A DNA stretch of 64,000 nt from DASXRA01 sp036502575 (GTDB lineage: Bacteria; Actinomycetota; Actinomycetes; Mycobacteriales; Jatrophihabitantaceae), in NCBI GenBank assembly GCA_036502575.1, contig DASXYL010000008.1, forward strand, positions 186,001-250,000, given 5' to 3'. A model generated the notes under the pieces. The model was given only the letters and a program-made list of their open reading frames with translations, was not told the origin of the DNA and ran no database searches. A program made the translations under genes and the position numbers. Below, piece by piece: positions 33,564-43,075 of the stretch (position 1 is its first letter; each line of letters starts with the position of its first letter).

Positions 33564-34307
33564 ATGAGCGTCAACGAGAAGGTCTACATCCACGAATTCA
33601 TCGACATCATCCGGCAGAACCGGGCCAACTACATGCACCACATGACGGCCAACTACAGCCCGATTGCCCAAGAGGAACGTGGACAGTTGTGCTTCGGGGT
33701 ATGGGGTGTCGTCGGTAGTACCGGGCGGTGGCCGCAGGTCGTCAACATCTGGGAAGAACGGTCCTTCGCCGGGATGGCCGCATCGTTCCGCCACGAGTTC
33801 GAGCATCCGACCCTGCAGGATCCCAAGCTCAGCAAGTGGTGGGCCCGCGCGGCCGAATACCGCTCGGGCGGATTCGATCGGCTGCTCGTGCCGGCACCAT
33901 GGATGCGCACGAGCGAACAGTTGACCGCCGCCGGCGTTCGGGGCGAGGTCTTCGCGCACGCGCAGATCCAGCTCCGCCCGGGCGGCGCCCCCCGCTACCT
34001 CGAGCTCATCCGAGAGCGGGCCGCCGACCTGTCGGCCGAATTCGCCTGGGAGCTCACCGGCGCGTGGCGCACAGCGATGGTCGACGACTCGGAGTGCATC
34101 CTGCTCTGGGCCATACCGACCTGGGATCAGTGGGCGACCTTCGAACAGGCCCTGGTGAGCCGCCCGGAACTCGGACGGGTATCCGATCGCGACGTCGAGG
34201 TTCGGCAGGCGCAGCGATTCCTCATGGTGGACGCGCCGCTGTCCCCGTTCCGCACCGGGCGCCAGCCGGCCCGCTCGGATCGGGTCGACGACTACGAGGA
34301 GATCTAG
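33564..34307 (+). CDS. NIPSNAP-like/dimeric alpha-beta barrel protein, function unknown
   Basis: A 247-residue protein with two similar halves. Each has a YIHEFIDI/HAQIQLRPG-type strand, a helix with a Tyr/Leu-rich face, and a WEERSFAGMAASF/WDQWATFEQAL segment, the pattern of NIPSNAP or EthD-like ferredoxin-fold domains in tandem. It has no signal peptide or membrane segment. ATG at 33564 follows GGAGAG. Proteins of this fold often occur in catabolic operons and can act as small hydrolases, monooxygenases or binding proteins. It ends 4 bases inside the convergent ligase gene. I do not recognise a specific function. Confidence 0.7.
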   Translation: MSVNEKVYIHEFIDIIRQNRANYMHHMTANYSPIAQEERGQLCFGVWGVVGSTGRWPQVVNIWEERSFAGMAASFRHEFEHPTLQDPKLSKWWARAAEYRSGGFDRLLVPAPWMRTSEQLTAAGVRGEVFAHAQIQLRPGGAPRYLELIRERAADLSAEFAWELTGAWRTAMVDDSECILLWAIPTWDQWATFEQALVSRPELGRVSDRDVEVRQAQRFLMVDAPLSPFRTGRQPARSDRVDDYEEI

Positions 34308-35812
34308 TTCGCGGCATGTGTCGCCAGCTCGAGCAACCGCCGCTTGTCAACCTTCATCATCGATGTCAGCGGCAAATCGTCGACGAACTCGATGCGATCA
34401 GGCGTCTTGTAGTCAGCCACGAGGCCGGCGCACCAGGCCTGCAGGTCGGCTGCGGATGGGCGCGCCCCCGCCACCGGCACCACGAACGCCACCCCGATCT
34501 CGCCGATTACCGGTGCCGGCACGCCCACCACCGCGACGCTGCGCACCCCGGGGTGCGCGCTGAGCGCGTTCTCGATCTCCAGCGGATGGATGTTGTAGCC
34601 GCCGCGGATGTACGCCTCCGTGGCGCGTCCGGCCAGGACGAGATTGCCGTCATCGTCGAGCCGCCCGAGATCGGTGCTGACGAACCAGGCGTCCTCGGTG
34701 AGCGCGGCCGCGGTCTGGGTCGGATCGTCCCAGTAGCCGCGCATCTGACACGGGGACTGCACAGCCACCCGGCCGACCTCGCCGACCGGAAGCGACCGGC
34801 CCGATTCGTCGACGATGCGGATTCGGATGCCGTCCTGCGGGCGGCCAACCGATCGCTCAAGAACGTCGGGCGGATCCTCCGGACGCGTGCCGGTGATCAC
34901 CGGCGTCTCGGTCGTCGCGTACCGGACGATGACCGGACAACTGAGGTGCTCCCGCAACTTGTGCACGAGTTGGGGTGGAACGCGAGCCGCGCCGGTGCCG
35001 ACGATGCGCAGCTGCGACAGGTCGGCCGACCCGAACTGGGGTAGTTCCAGGACCTTCTCCCACTGGGTCGGCACGCCTTGTCCGACCGTGATCCGTTCGC
35101 GCACCAGGGTGTCGAGCATCGCCGCGGCGGACCACTTCGCCGGCGTGAGCACCGACGTCATGACGTGAGCCAGCTGGTCCCACACCCGCGTCATGAAGGC
35201 CGCATGCGCCATCGGGCTGGACATGATCCTGCGGTCGAACGGAGCGCTGAGCAATCCCGACACCCGAGCTCCGGCCGCCAGCCCGGCGTGGTCGAACCAC
35301 GCCCCCTTGGGCGCACCGGTCGTACCGCTCGTCCAGACGATCACGGCCGGGCTCTCGGGACGAACGTTCGCCGACGTCGTTGGGGATGGATGGGCGTAGC
35401 AGCCGGGCAACTCGTTCCGCGCCAGCAGCAGGCCGTCATAGCTGTCCGGAACGCGGGGGCGCGCCGAGCCGGAGCCGATCACCATCATCGGGCGGCACCG
35501 CTCGAGGATGCCGTTGACCTCGGTCGGGCCCAGCCGCGCGTTGATGCCGGTGACAATTCCACCGAGCTGCAGCACGGCTGCGTAACCGATCGCGTAGTCG
35601 ATCGATGACGGAAGCATCAGGCACACGACATCGCCGCGTCCGATGCCGCGCTCGGCCAGCGAACCAGCCAGGCCGGCGGCCTTTCGACGCCACCCGGCGA
35701 AGGTCAACCGGTCCTCTCCGTCCACGAATGCGTCGAGTTCCCCGTACCGGTCGGCGACTGCGTCGAGCAGCTCGGCGACGCTGTCGTACGAGCCGTTCAG
35801 CGGCAGGTTCAA
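34304..35812 (-). CDS. Acyl-CoA ligase, AMP-forming (ANL superfamily)
   Basis: A 502-residue ligase: VIVWTSGTTGAPKGAW, RYATTETP, FVSTDLGRLDDDG, RATEAYIRGGYNIHPLEIENAL and a C-terminal Lys in SMMKVDKRRLLE. It activates a free acid to its CoA ester. The start is TTG at 35810-35812, only 4 bases after the stop of the SnoaL-like gene; no better start exists before the conserved N-terminus. It is the last gene of a six-gene minus-strand operon containing a dehydrogenase pair and an F420-type oxidoreductase. Confidence 0.9.
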   Translation of the reverse strand: MNLPLNGSYDSVAELLDAVADRYGELDAFVDGEDRLTFAGWRRKAAGLAGSLAERGIGRGDVVCLMLPSSIDYAIGYAAVLQLGGIVTGINARLGPTEVNGILERCRPMMVIGSGSARPRVPDSYDGLLLARNELPGCYAHPSPTTSANVRPESPAVIVWTSGTTGAPKGAWFDHAGLAAGARVSGLLSAPFDRRIMSSPMAHAAFMTRVWDQLAHVMTSVLTPAKWSAAAMLDTLVRERITVGQGVPTQWEKVLELPQFGSADLSQLRIVGTGAARVPPQLVHKLREHLSCPVIVRYATTETPVITGTRPEDPPDVLERSVGRPQDGIRIRIVDESGRSLPVGEVGRVAVQSPCQMRGYWDDPTQTAAALTEDAWFVSTDLGRLDDDGNLVLAGRATEAYIRGGYNIHPLEIENALSAHPGVRSVAVVGVPAPVIGEIGVAFVVPVAGARPSAADLQAWCAGLVADYKTPDRIEFVDDLPLTSMMKVDKRRLLELATHAAN

Positions 35813-35816
35813 GGCG

Positions 35817-36257
35817 TCACCGCACCCTTATTACGCGATGCGCCAGCCGCCAGCCGCCAGCGGTCCGGCGAATGACATCGTCGTACCGTCCCATCGCGAT
35901 CAGCTGAGGCACTGCATTCGTATCGCGGTAGAACATCCAGTAGGCGACCGACCTCGCCTCGTCGGCGGATTGAACCTGAACGTCGACAGTGGTCACCACG
36001 TGGCGCGTTGCCGTGCCGGGTCCTTGCATCCCGCCGGCCCGCCGCTCGACCACGCCCGTGGCGATGTCCTCTCGGCCGACCCGCCGCTGCGCCGACGCGC
36101 CCGTCGGCGCCGTGTCGCGCATCTCCCATACGGCATCAGGGGTGAACAGGTCGAGATACTCCGAGAGCTCGCCCTCGTCGGCGAGATGAGCGAGCCGCGA
36201 CAGCAGGCTGTGGATCTGGGCTGAGGCGCAGCCCACCTGCTCGGCGGCGAGTGTCAT
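35817..36257 (-). CDS. SnoaL-like/NTF2-fold protein
   Basis: A 146-residue protein of the SnoaL-4/ring-hydroxylating-dioxygenase-beta-like fold: an N-terminal helix pair, LADEGELSEYLDLFTPDAVWEM, then beta strands with RHVVTTVDVQV and GRYDDVIRRTAGGWRLAHRVI. Such proteins act as hydratases, isomerases or cyclases, or as structural subunits. ATG 36255-36257 follows GAGGGGG. It lies between the LLM oxidoreductase and the ligase. No oxygenase alpha subunit is nearby, so a stand-alone enzyme is more likely than a dioxygenase subunit. Confidence 0.82.
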   Translation of the reverse strand: MTLAAEQVGCASAQIHSLLSRLAHLADEGELSEYLDLFTPDAVWEMRDTAPTGASAQRRVGREDIATGVVERRAGGMQGPGTATRHVVTTVDVQVQSADEARSVAYWMFYRDTNAVPQLIAMGRYDDVIRRTAGGWRLAHRVIRVR

Positions 36258-36321
36258 ACGTCCAAGCCCCCTCTCCCTATTCCAGTAGCCATAGTAATCG
36301 CAATAATAGCGGGCAAGGCCC

Positions 36322-37341
36322 TCAATCGAACAGGTCGCGGATCCCGGCGAGATACTCCGGAGCGCACTTGACGGCCAGCGTGGTCACGACCGTGTCGCGC
36401 CACCGGGCCACCTCCTCGCGGATCTTGGCCAGTGGGCCGATAAGGGCCACATCCTCGATCAACTCGATCGGTATGGCGCTCATCGCCGCCCGCTTGTCGC
36501 CGCGCAGGTAGCACTCCTGGACCTGCACGCACACGTCGTGCCAGCCGAGACGCCCGAACACGTCCAGGTGGTAGTTGGCCCCCTGGGCACCCATTCCGCC
36601 GATGTACAGCGCGACTGTTGGTCGCAGGGCGTCGGCCGCTGCCTCGACGTCGTCGTCGACCCGCAGCAGGATCGGCGCGATCACCTCGAAGCCGTCGGGC
36701 GATCCGGCCCGTCGGGCGAAGCCCTCGGCCAGCTGCGTGTGCGCCCAGTCGCTCGCCTTCGGGCTGAACCACATGGGTATCCACCCGTCGGCTATCTCCG
36801 CGGCCAGGGCGACGTTCCGCGGGCCTTCCGCGGCCAGCATTACCGGCAGGTCGGTGCGGTAGGGATGGACGATCGGCTTCAGTGGCTTGCCGAGACCCGT
36901 GCCATCGGTGATCGGCACGGAGTAGTGACGACCCTGAAAGTGCACGGGTTCCTCGCGACCGAGGGCTTGGCGGACGATGGTCACGTACTCTCTCGTGCGC
37001 TCGAGCGGCCGGGCGAACTGCTGTCCGTACCAGCCCTCGACGACCTGGGGCCCGCTCGCGCCGAGCCCGAGTATCAGCCGCCCGCCACTGAGATGATCGA
37101 GGGTCAGCGCCGCCATCGCCATCGATGTCGGCGGCCGAGCGGAGATCTGGGCGATCGCCGTCCCGAGCCGGACCCGAGACGTCCGGCTGCCCCACCAGGC
37201 CAGCGGAGTCAGCACGTCCGCACCGTAGGACTCGTTGGTCCAGACCGAGTCGACGCCGAGCCGGTCCGCCTCGAGGATCCCGGCCGGGGCGTCGCGCGGT
37301 GGCCCGGCGCCCCAGGCCGTCGTCGAATAGCCCAGCTTCAT
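36322..37341 (-). CDS. LLM-class (luciferase-like) oxidoreductase, probably F420-dependent
   Basis: A 339-residue TIM-barrel protein: MKLGYSTTAWGAG, RVRLGTAIAQISARPPTSMAMAALTLDHLSGGR, LGLGASGPQVVEGWYG and PVMLAAEGPRNVALAAEIADGWIP. These are the marks of the F420-dependent LLM group that includes glucose-6-phosphate dehydrogenase and methylene-H4MPT reductase relatives. It would reduce or oxidise a substrate by hydride transfer with F420. ATG 37339-37341 overlaps the dehydrogenase stop (ATGA), so they are coupled. It could use FMN instead; cofactor choice cannot be proved here. Confidence 0.88.
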   Translation of the reverse strand: MKLGYSTTAWGAGPPRDAPAGILEADRLGVDSVWTNESYGADVLTPLAWWGSRTSRVRLGTAIAQISARPPTSMAMAALTLDHLSGGRLILGLGASGPQVVEGWYGQQFARPLERTREYVTIVRQALGREEPVHFQGRHYSVPITDGTGLGKPLKPIVHPYRTDLPVMLAAEGPRNVALAAEIADGWIPMWFSPKASDWAHTQLAEGFARRAGSPDGFEVIAPILLRVDDDVEAAADALRPTVALYIGGMGAQGANYHLDVFGRLGWHDVCVQVQECYLRGDKRAAMSAIPIELIEDVALIGPLAKIREEVARWRDTVVTTLAVKCAPEYLAGIRDLFD

Positions 37342-38477
37342 CGGGCGCGGGCCAGCGTCTGCTTCGCGATGACCAGTTGCTGGATCTGGCTGGTGCCCTC
37401 GTAGATCCGGAAGAGGCGGGCGTCGCGGTAGAAGCGTTCGACGGGGACACCTCGCATATAGCCGGCGCCGCCGTGTACCTGCACGGCCCGATCGGCCACC
37501 CGGCTGACCATCTCGCTGCAGAAGTACTTGGCGCACGACGGGGCGAGGCGGCGGTCGGTGCCGTCGTCGAACGCGGTCGCCGAAGCGAGGATGAGCGCGC
37601 GCCCGGCCATCACGTCGGTCTGTGAATCGGCGATCATCGCCTGGATCAGCTGGAATTCCGCGATGGGATGGCCGCCCTGACGTCGTTGCAGCGCATAGCT
37701 GACCGTCTCGTCCAGCATCCGTTGCGCCAGGCCGACGCAGAGCGCCGCGATGTGCAGGCGGCCGTGGGCCAGGCACCGCATGGCTGTGCGGTGCCCCTCG
37801 CCGGCCACACCGATCAGGGCGTCCGCCGCAACCGCGACATCGGAGAGGTAGACCTCGGCCGTCCACGCGCCGTGCTGGCCCATCTTGGCGTCGCGGGGTC
37901 CGACCGTCAGCCCGGCCGTGCTCGCCTCGACGAGGAACACCGACACTGCACCCTGCGCGGCGCCGTCCGCGTGCCGAGCGAACACCATGAAGACGTCGGC
38001 CACCGGGGCGTTGGTGATGTAGCGCTTGGCCCCGTTGAGCAGATAACCGGAAGCGGTCGAGGTCGCCGTCGTTTCGAGGGCGGACGGATCCGAACCGGCG
38101 GCGTCCTCGGTGAGTGCGAACGCCGCCGTCCACTCGCCACTGGCCAGCTTCGGCAACCACGTCTTGCGCTGCTCGTCGCTGGCGCCCTCCAGGAGCACGT
38201 GGCCGGCGATGCCGTTGTTCGTCCCGAACATCGAACGGAACGCCGGAGTCGTGTAGCCCAGCTCCATGACCAGGCGGGCCTCCTGGTGCATGGTGAGCCC
38301 GAGCCCGCCGTACTGCTCGGGAATCGCGAAGCCGAACAGCCCCATCGCGGCCGCCTCGTCCCGCAGGCCGGCCGGCATCTCGTCCGATTCGTCGATGGAC
38401 GACTCGGCGGGGATCACCCGTTCCCGCACCAGCCGGCGCACCGTCGTCAGGACGGTCTCCAGATCAGCCTCGTCCAC
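37338..38477 (-). CDS. Acyl-CoA dehydrogenase
   Basis: A 379-residue classical acyl-CoA dehydrogenase: GFAIPEQYGGLGLT, FALTEDAAGSDPSAL, KRYITNAPVADVFMVF, VQVHGGAGYM and IYEGTSQIQQL, which keeps the catalytic Glu. It has the length and motifs of homotetrameric short/medium-chain enzymes and probably makes a 2-enoyl-CoA on its own. ATG 38475-38477. It lies 12 bases after the stop of the second dehydrogenase gene at 38490 and overlaps the LLM gene start. Confidence 0.92.
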   Translation of the reverse strand: MDEADLETVLTTVRRLVRERVIPAESSIDESDEMPAGLRDEAAAMGLFGFAIPEQYGGLGLTMHQEARLVMELGYTTPAFRSMFGTNNGIAGHVLLEGASDEQRKTWLPKLASGEWTAAFALTEDAAGSDPSALETTATSTASGYLLNGAKRYITNAPVADVFMVFARHADGAAQGAVSVFLVEASTAGLTVGPRDAKMGQHGAWTAEVYLSDVAVAADALIGVAGEGHRTAMRCLAHGRLHIAALCVGLAQRMLDETVSYALQRRQGGHPIAEFQLIQAMIADSQTDVMAGRALILASATAFDDGTDRRLAPSCAKYFCSEMVSRVADRAVQVHGGAGYMRGVPVERFYRDARLFRIYEGTSQIQQLVIAKQTLARAR

Positions 38478-38489
38478 GAATCCTCCTAG

Positions 38490-39794
38490 TCAGCCGCGAG
38501 GCAGGTCGCGCCAGGGCTTGCCGCGCCACGGATCGACGTCCTTCGGGAGTCCCAGAACCCGTTCGGCCAGGACGTTCTTGTTCACCTCGGTCGTCCCACC
38601 CTCGATGGTGTTGGCGCGACTGCGCAACATCCCCCGGACCTCCGCCGGCATGCTGGCCGCGTAGTCGTCGGGATCGGCCGGATCGCCGGGCCAGGCCGTC
38701 CCGGCCGCACCGAGCAGGTCGGCGGCGGCGGCCTGCACCCGCTGGTTGAGATCCGCGCCGTGCACCTTGCCGATGGAGCTCTCCGGCCCCGGCGGGCGCC
38801 CGCTCGCGATCCGGGCCCGAACCCGCTGGTTCGTCCACGCGCGCACCTGCTCCTCACACCAGAGGCGAACGAGACGCTCCCGAACGGCCGGCTCGCTCCA
38901 GCTGCCCGGAAGGCCGTCGGCGGCGCGGCGGCGCGCCAGCCGGATGAGGTGCGCCGTGCTGGCCCCGCCGATCCGGTCGACCCCGCCCGAACCCGCCCCG
39001 GACACCATCTGCCGCTCGCCGCTCAGCGTCGCCTGGGCGACCCGCCAACCACCACCGACCTCGCCGACGCGCTGGGAGTCCGGGATCCGCGCGCCGTCGA
39101 TGAAGACCTGGAAGAACTCCGCCTCTCCCCCCAGGTGGGGCAGCGGCCGGACCTCGACGCCGGGCTGGCGCATCTGCAGCAGGAAGTAGGTGATGCCCTG
39201 GTGCTTCGGCAGATCGGGGTCGGTGCGGGCGAGCAGGACGGCGAAGTCGGCGCGGTCGGCCCAGGTCGTCCACACCTTCTGGCCGGTGATCACCCACTCG
39301 TCACCGTCCGGCTCGGCACGCGTCGACAGGGACGCGAGATCGCTTCCGGACCCGGGCTCGCTGAACAGCTGGCACCAGATCTCGTCGGCCCGCACGATCG
39401 GCGGCAGGAACCGCTTGCGCTGCGGGTCGGATCCGTGGGCGAAGAGCGCGGGCGCGGCGAGGTTGAGGCCCAGCGGATTGAGCCGCGGCAGGTGATATTT
39501 GCTCGTCACGCCCTCGACGGCGCGCACCGTCTCGCGGCCCCAGGCCAGCCCGCCGTAGTCGACATCCCAGCCGGGAGCGACCAGGCCCGAGCGCCCGTAG
39601 ACGGGGTACCAGTCGCGGTACTCCTCGGCCGTGCGGACGGTTCGAACCGCCGCCGGTCCGCCGCGCTCGGCCGCCTCGCGCCAGGCCGGGGGAACCGATC
39701 GGTCCAACCACGCCCGCACCGCGGCGACCGCTGCGTCCGGGGACGTTTGCGCGCCGGCCTGTTCGGCGAGCTCCGGATCATGCGGTTCCGGCAC
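38490..39794 (-). CDS. Acyl-CoA dehydrogenase, long form with catalytic Glu
   Basis: A 434-residue acyl-CoA dehydrogenase. WCQLFSEPGSGSDLASL, GQKVWTTWADRADFAVLL and the C-terminal NTIEGGTTEVNKNVLAERV are present; the Glu in IEGG is at the position where the related protein at 9701 has Ala. It is longer than usual because of an extended N-terminus and a C-terminal tail. GTG 39792-39794 follows GAAGGGG and overlaps the crotonase stop by 17 bases. It could work alone or with the protein at 37338. Confidence 0.9.
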   Translation of the reverse strand: MPEPHDPELAEQAGAQTSPDAAVAAVRAWLDRSVPPAWREAAERGGPAAVRTVRTAEEYRDWYPVYGRSGLVAPGWDVDYGGLAWGRETVRAVEGVTSKYHLPRLNPLGLNLAAPALFAHGSDPQRKRFLPPIVRADEIWCQLFSEPGSGSDLASLSTRAEPDGDEWVITGQKVWTTWADRADFAVLLARTDPDLPKHQGITYFLLQMRQPGVEVRPLPHLGGEAEFFQVFIDGARIPDSQRVGEVGGGWRVAQATLSGERQMVSGAGSGGVDRIGGASTAHLIRLARRRAADGLPGSWSEPAVRERLVRLWCEEQVRAWTNQRVRARIASGRPPGPESSIGKVHGADLNQRVQAAAADLLGAAGTAWPGDPADPDDYAASMPAEVRGMLRSRANTIEGGTTEVNKNVLAERVLGLPKDVDPWRGKPWRDLPRG

Positions 39795-40536
39795 GGCGAA
39801 CCCCTTCGGTGACGTCACGTGCGGTCGTTGCGGCCAGTTGCCGAGCCGAGCTCGTGCCCATCTCGGTAACCGCCCACAACGCGCGCTTGTAGATCTGGAC
39901 GACGCGGGGGTCGGCGGTCGCGATCGACTCACCGATCCGTTGCGCCGTCGCCTCGAGATCGCCGGGCTCGACGACCTCGCTGACCAGGCCGAGCTGTAAG
40001 GCTCGGGCGGCGTCGAGGCGTTCGTGCCGGCCGACGAGCACCAGCCGAGCGGCGATCGCCGCGGGGATTCGCCGCGACAGCCCAACGGCCTCCCAGGCGC
40101 TCGCCTGGCCGACGCTCACGTGCGGATCGAGGAACGACGCCGCCGTCGAGGCGATCACGATGTCGGCGTCGACGACGAAGTGCAAGCCACCGCCCGCGCA
40201 GACCCCGTTGACGGCCGCGATGACCGGGGTCTGCACGCCCAGGTGCCAGCCGGTCAACTGAAGGTCGGCGTCCCGGGTCCGGCGACTGGCCTCGCGCAGG
40301 CTGGCCGGGTCGTGCGCCAGCGCGGCCAGGTCCAGGCCGGTCTGGAACGCCCGGCCGCGCCCCGTGACCACGATGGCGCCGATGTCGGGGTCGGCGTCCA
40401 ACTCCCGCCAGGCGAGCGGCAGCGAGGCCAGCACGGCCGCATCCATCGCATTGGCGGCCTGCGGGCGGTCGAAGATCAGCCAGCCCACCGGGCCGCGGCG
40501 CTCGATCGCCAGTCCGGCCGACGTCACGGCAGCCAC
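39778..40536 (-). CDS. Enoyl-CoA hydratase/isomerase (crotonase) family
   Basis: A 252-residue crotonase: VGWLIFDRPQAANAMD, FQTGLDLAALAHD, AVNGVCAGGGLHFVVDADIVIAS and LDPHVSVGQASAWEAVG. It shares the FxDPHxSVGQ block with the protein at 46375 and belongs to the same subgroup, which lacks the usual PE motif. GTG 40534-40536; a second GTG nine bases on is also possible. It is the first gene of the six-gene minus-strand operon, divergent from the MaoC gene at 40607. Confidence 0.9.
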   Translation of the reverse strand: MAAVTSAGLAIERRGPVGWLIFDRPQAANAMDAAVLASLPLAWRELDADPDIGAIVVTGRGRAFQTGLDLAALAHDPASLREASRRTRDADLQLTGWHLGVQTPVIAAVNGVCAGGGLHFVVDADIVIASTAASFLDPHVSVGQASAWEAVGLSRRIPAAIAARLVLVGRHERLDAARALQLGLVSEVVEPGDLEATAQRIGESIATADPRVVQIYKRALWAVTEMGTSSARQLAATTARDVTEGVRRAGTA

Positions 40537-40561
40537 CCTTCCCCTTGCGATAGCTAGAAGT

Positions 40562-40572
40562 TATAAGATAGC
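40562..40572. promoter_or_regulatory. TATAAGATAGC element in divergent gap
   Basis: The 70-base gap between the divergent crotonase and MaoC genes holds GATAGCTAGAAGTTATAAG and then ATAGCAAAG, with an AAGATAGC core. This core also occurs at 55682, 61655 and 63865. It is a likely operator or promoter element. Confidence 0.45.
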
Positions 40573-40606
40573 AAAGAAAGAAACCGCTCCACGGAATGGA
40601 CGGACG

Positions 40607-41881
40607 ATGGCGTCTGCACAGCACGTCGACGAAGCGCGCATCACCGACGAGGGGATCGCGAAGCTGCGCCAACGCATCGGCATCGCCCAGCCCAACCCCG
40701 TGCCGCCGCACTACTACCAGCCCGGCGCGGACGCCTTCCGCATCGTCGCTCGGTCCTACGGCGACGACAACCCGCTGTGGTGCGACCCGGCCTACGCAAC
40801 GCGGTCGCGATGGGGCGCACCCCTCGCGCCCCCTCCCCTCGTCGGCGGGGACAGCCTCATCGGCGAGGACGTGCTCACCGACGCCGACCTGGCCCGCCAG
40901 CACGAATTGAAGGGCGATCCGCTGCGCGGCGTGCATGCCTTCTACGCGGCCAGCGAACGGGAGTGGTGGGCGCCGCTGCGCGCGGATCAGGCCGTCCGAC
41001 GGCGTAACGCGCTCGTGGCCGTCCTGGACAAGCCGAGCGAGTTCAGCGGCCGGGCGGCGCACGAGTGGACCGCGCACGTGTTCCAGGACGCGACCGGGCA
41101 ACTGCTCGCCGGTCAGTACCGCCTCATGGTCCGCACCGAACGCACCGAGGCCCGCAGCCGCCAGAAGTACGCCGACGTCGTGGTCGAGCCTTGGGCCGAG
41201 AGCGACCTGGACGCGGTCGACGAGCGGTACGCGGCCGAGGCGCCCCGGGGCGCCGATCCGCGGTGGTTCGAGGACGTCGACGAGGGCGACGAGATCTCCC
41301 CGATGGTCAAGGGGCCGCTCACCGTGACCGACATGGTGTGCTGGCACGTGGGCATGGGCATGGGCATCTACGGCGTCGCCCCGTTGCGCCTCGGATGGCG
41401 CAACCGCCGCCGCATCCCGCGCTTCTACCAGCGTGACGAGCTCGGCGCGTGGGACGTGATGCAGCGGGTGCATTGGGATCCCGAGTTCGCCCGCCGCTCG
41501 GGGAACCCGACCACGTTCGACTACGGCCGGATGCGGGAGACCTGGCTGATTCATCTGTGCACCGACTGGATGGGCGACGATGCCTGGCTGTGGCGACTGC
41601 GGGTGGAGTTCCGCAAGTTCAACTACGTCGGCGACGTGCAGTGGCTCGGTGGACGGATCACCCGCAAATACCTGCTCGAGGGATCGGACGGGCAGCGACC
41701 GGCGGTCGACCTCGAGCTGTGGGCCCGTAACCAGCGCGGTGAGGTGACCGCCCCCGCGACGGCAACGATCCTGCTGCCCAGCCGCGAGCACGGGCCGGTG
41801 CGCCTGCCCCGACCGGTCGGTGACGCCACCGATCTGGCCGGCGCGCTGGACGCGTCGATCGACCGATTCAGCCGGGAGTAA
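40607..41881 (+). CDS. Double-hotdog MaoC-like dehydratase
   Basis: A 424-residue protein with an N-terminal FAS1-type dehydratase-like domain (ITDEGIAKLRQRIGIAQP, VARSYGDDNPLWCDPAYA) and a C-terminal part with TVTDMVCWHVGMGM and DYGRMRETWLIHLCTDWMGDDAWLWRL. It should hydrate or dehydrate bulky enoyl-CoA thioesters. ATG 40607-40609 is chosen by the conserved frame. CaiB starts 3 bases after its stop. The longer open frame upstream is antisense to the crotonase gene and is not coding. Confidence 0.82.
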   Translation: MASAQHVDEARITDEGIAKLRQRIGIAQPNPVPPHYYQPGADAFRIVARSYGDDNPLWCDPAYATRSRWGAPLAPPPLVGGDSLIGEDVLTDADLARQHELKGDPLRGVHAFYAASEREWWAPLRADQAVRRRNALVAVLDKPSEFSGRAAHEWTAHVFQDATGQLLAGQYRLMVRTERTEARSRQKYADVVVEPWAESDLDAVDERYAAEAPRGADPRWFEDVDEGDEISPMVKGPLTVTDMVCWHVGMGMGIYGVAPLRLGWRNRRRIPRFYQRDELGAWDVMQRVHWDPEFARRSGNPTTFDYGRMRETWLIHLCTDWMGDDAWLWRLRVEFRKFNYVGDVQWLGGRITRKYLLEGSDGQRPAVDLELWARNQRGEVTAPATATILLPSREHGPVRLPRPVGDATDLAGALDASIDRFSRE

Positions 41882-41884
41882 CAC

Positions 41885-43075
41885 GTGGTACAGGTACCCC
41901 CACCGCTGGACGGCGTTCTCGTCGTGGCGATGGAACAGGCCGTCGCGGCCCCGTTCGCGACGCGCCAGCTGGCCGATCTCGGCGCGCGGGTGATCAAGGT
42001 CGAGCGTCCGGACGGCGGTGACTTCGCTCGGCAGTTCGACACGCTGGCCAGTGGCCTCGGCGCGCACTTCACGTGGCTGAACCGCAGCAAGGAGTCGCTG
42101 ACCCTGGACGTCAAGACCCCGAGCGGGCACGCCGTCCTGCTCGATCTGCTCGCCCGCGCCGACGTCTTCGTGCACAACCTCGCGCCCGGGGCGGCGGCCG
42201 CGTTGCAGGTCGACGGGGCGACGCTGACCGAACGGCAGCCGAGGCTGATCGCCTGCGAGATCTCCGGATACGGGGCCGGCGGGCCCTACGCCGACCGCCG
42301 GGCCTACGACATGCTCGTCCAGTCCGAGGCGGCCGTGGTCACCGTGACCGGCAGCGTCGACGAGCCGATCAAGCCCGGGATCGCGGTAGCCGACATCGCG
42401 GCCGGCTGCTACGCCTACTCGTCGGTGCTCGCGGCGTTGCTCTCCCGGCACCGCACCGACCGCGGTTGCGTCCTGGACGTGGCCATGCTCGACGCGGTCG
42501 CCGAGTGGATGGGCTACCCGCTGACCGTCACCGCGCACGGGGGCACGCCGTCGCTCGGCCGGGGCATGAGCCACCCGGCGATCGCCCCCTACGACGCGTA
42601 CCGGACCGTCGACGGTCAGCGGGTCGTGCTCAGCGTGCAGAACGACCGGGAGTGGGGCCGGCTGGCCGCCCTCGTCCTCGGCCGCCCTGACCTCGCGACC
42701 AGCGAGAAGTACGCCACCAACGCGGCCCGGGTACGCAATCGGCCCGCCGTGGACGACCTGATCACCGAGGTGCTCGGCCGACTGTCCCTGGACGCAGCGG
42801 TCGCCGTGTTGACCGGCGCGGGCATCGCCTGCGCCCGGATCAACACCGTCGAGAAGCTCGCCGCGCATCCGCAGCTGACCGAGCGCGGACGATGGGCGAC
42901 GATCGATTCGCCGGTCGGGGCGATTCCGACACTGCTGCCGCCGGGGATCAGCTCGACCTGGAGTACCCCCTTGGCGCCGATCCCGGCCCTCGGCGAACAC
43001 ACCGACGCAGTCCTGCGCGAGCTCGGGCGCACCGACACCGAGATCCGGCAACTCCACGACACGGGGGCGGTATGA
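41885..43075 (+). CDS. CaiB/BaiF family CoA-transferase
   Basis: A 396-residue class III CoA-transferase: VLVVAMEQAVAAPFATRQLADLG, ARVIKVERPDGGDFAR, and the catalytic Asp in LDVAMLDAVAEWM. It would activate an acid or swap CoA between intermediates of the MaoC-CaiB-dehydrogenase operon. GTG start at 41885, 3 bases after the MaoC stop. Its end overlaps the start of the next gene by 4 bases. Confidence 0.92.
   Translation: MVQVPPPLDGVLVVAMEQAVAAPFATRQLADLGARVIKVERPDGGDFARQFDTLASGLGAHFTWLNRSKESLTLDVKTPSGHAVLLDLLARADVFVHNLAPGAAAALQVDGATLTERQPRLIACEISGYGAGGPYADRRAYDMLVQSEAAVVTVTGSVDEPIKPGIAVADIAAGCYAYSSVLAALLSRHRTDRGCVLDVAMLDAVAEWMGYPLTVTAHGGTPSLGRGMSHPAIAPYDAYRTVDGQRVVLSVQNDREWGRLAALVLGRPDLATSEKYATNAARVRNRPAVDDLITEVLGRLSLDAAVAVLTGAGIACARINTVEKLAAHPQLTERGRWATIDSPVGAIPTLLPPGISSTWSTPLAPIPALGEHTDAVLRELGRTDTEIRQLHDTGAV

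Noticed and set aside
35817..36257. SnoaL-like gene as a ring-hydroxylating dioxygenase beta subunit
   Set aside because: No Rieske alpha subunit or ferredoxin gene is nearby, so a stand-alone NTF2-fold protein is more likely.
39929..43057. 1042-codon open frame on the minus strand
   Set aside because: It is antisense to MaoC and CaiB genes with clear motifs, and its composition (Arg/Gly/Val/Asp-rich, no motif) is that of a GC-rich shadow frame.
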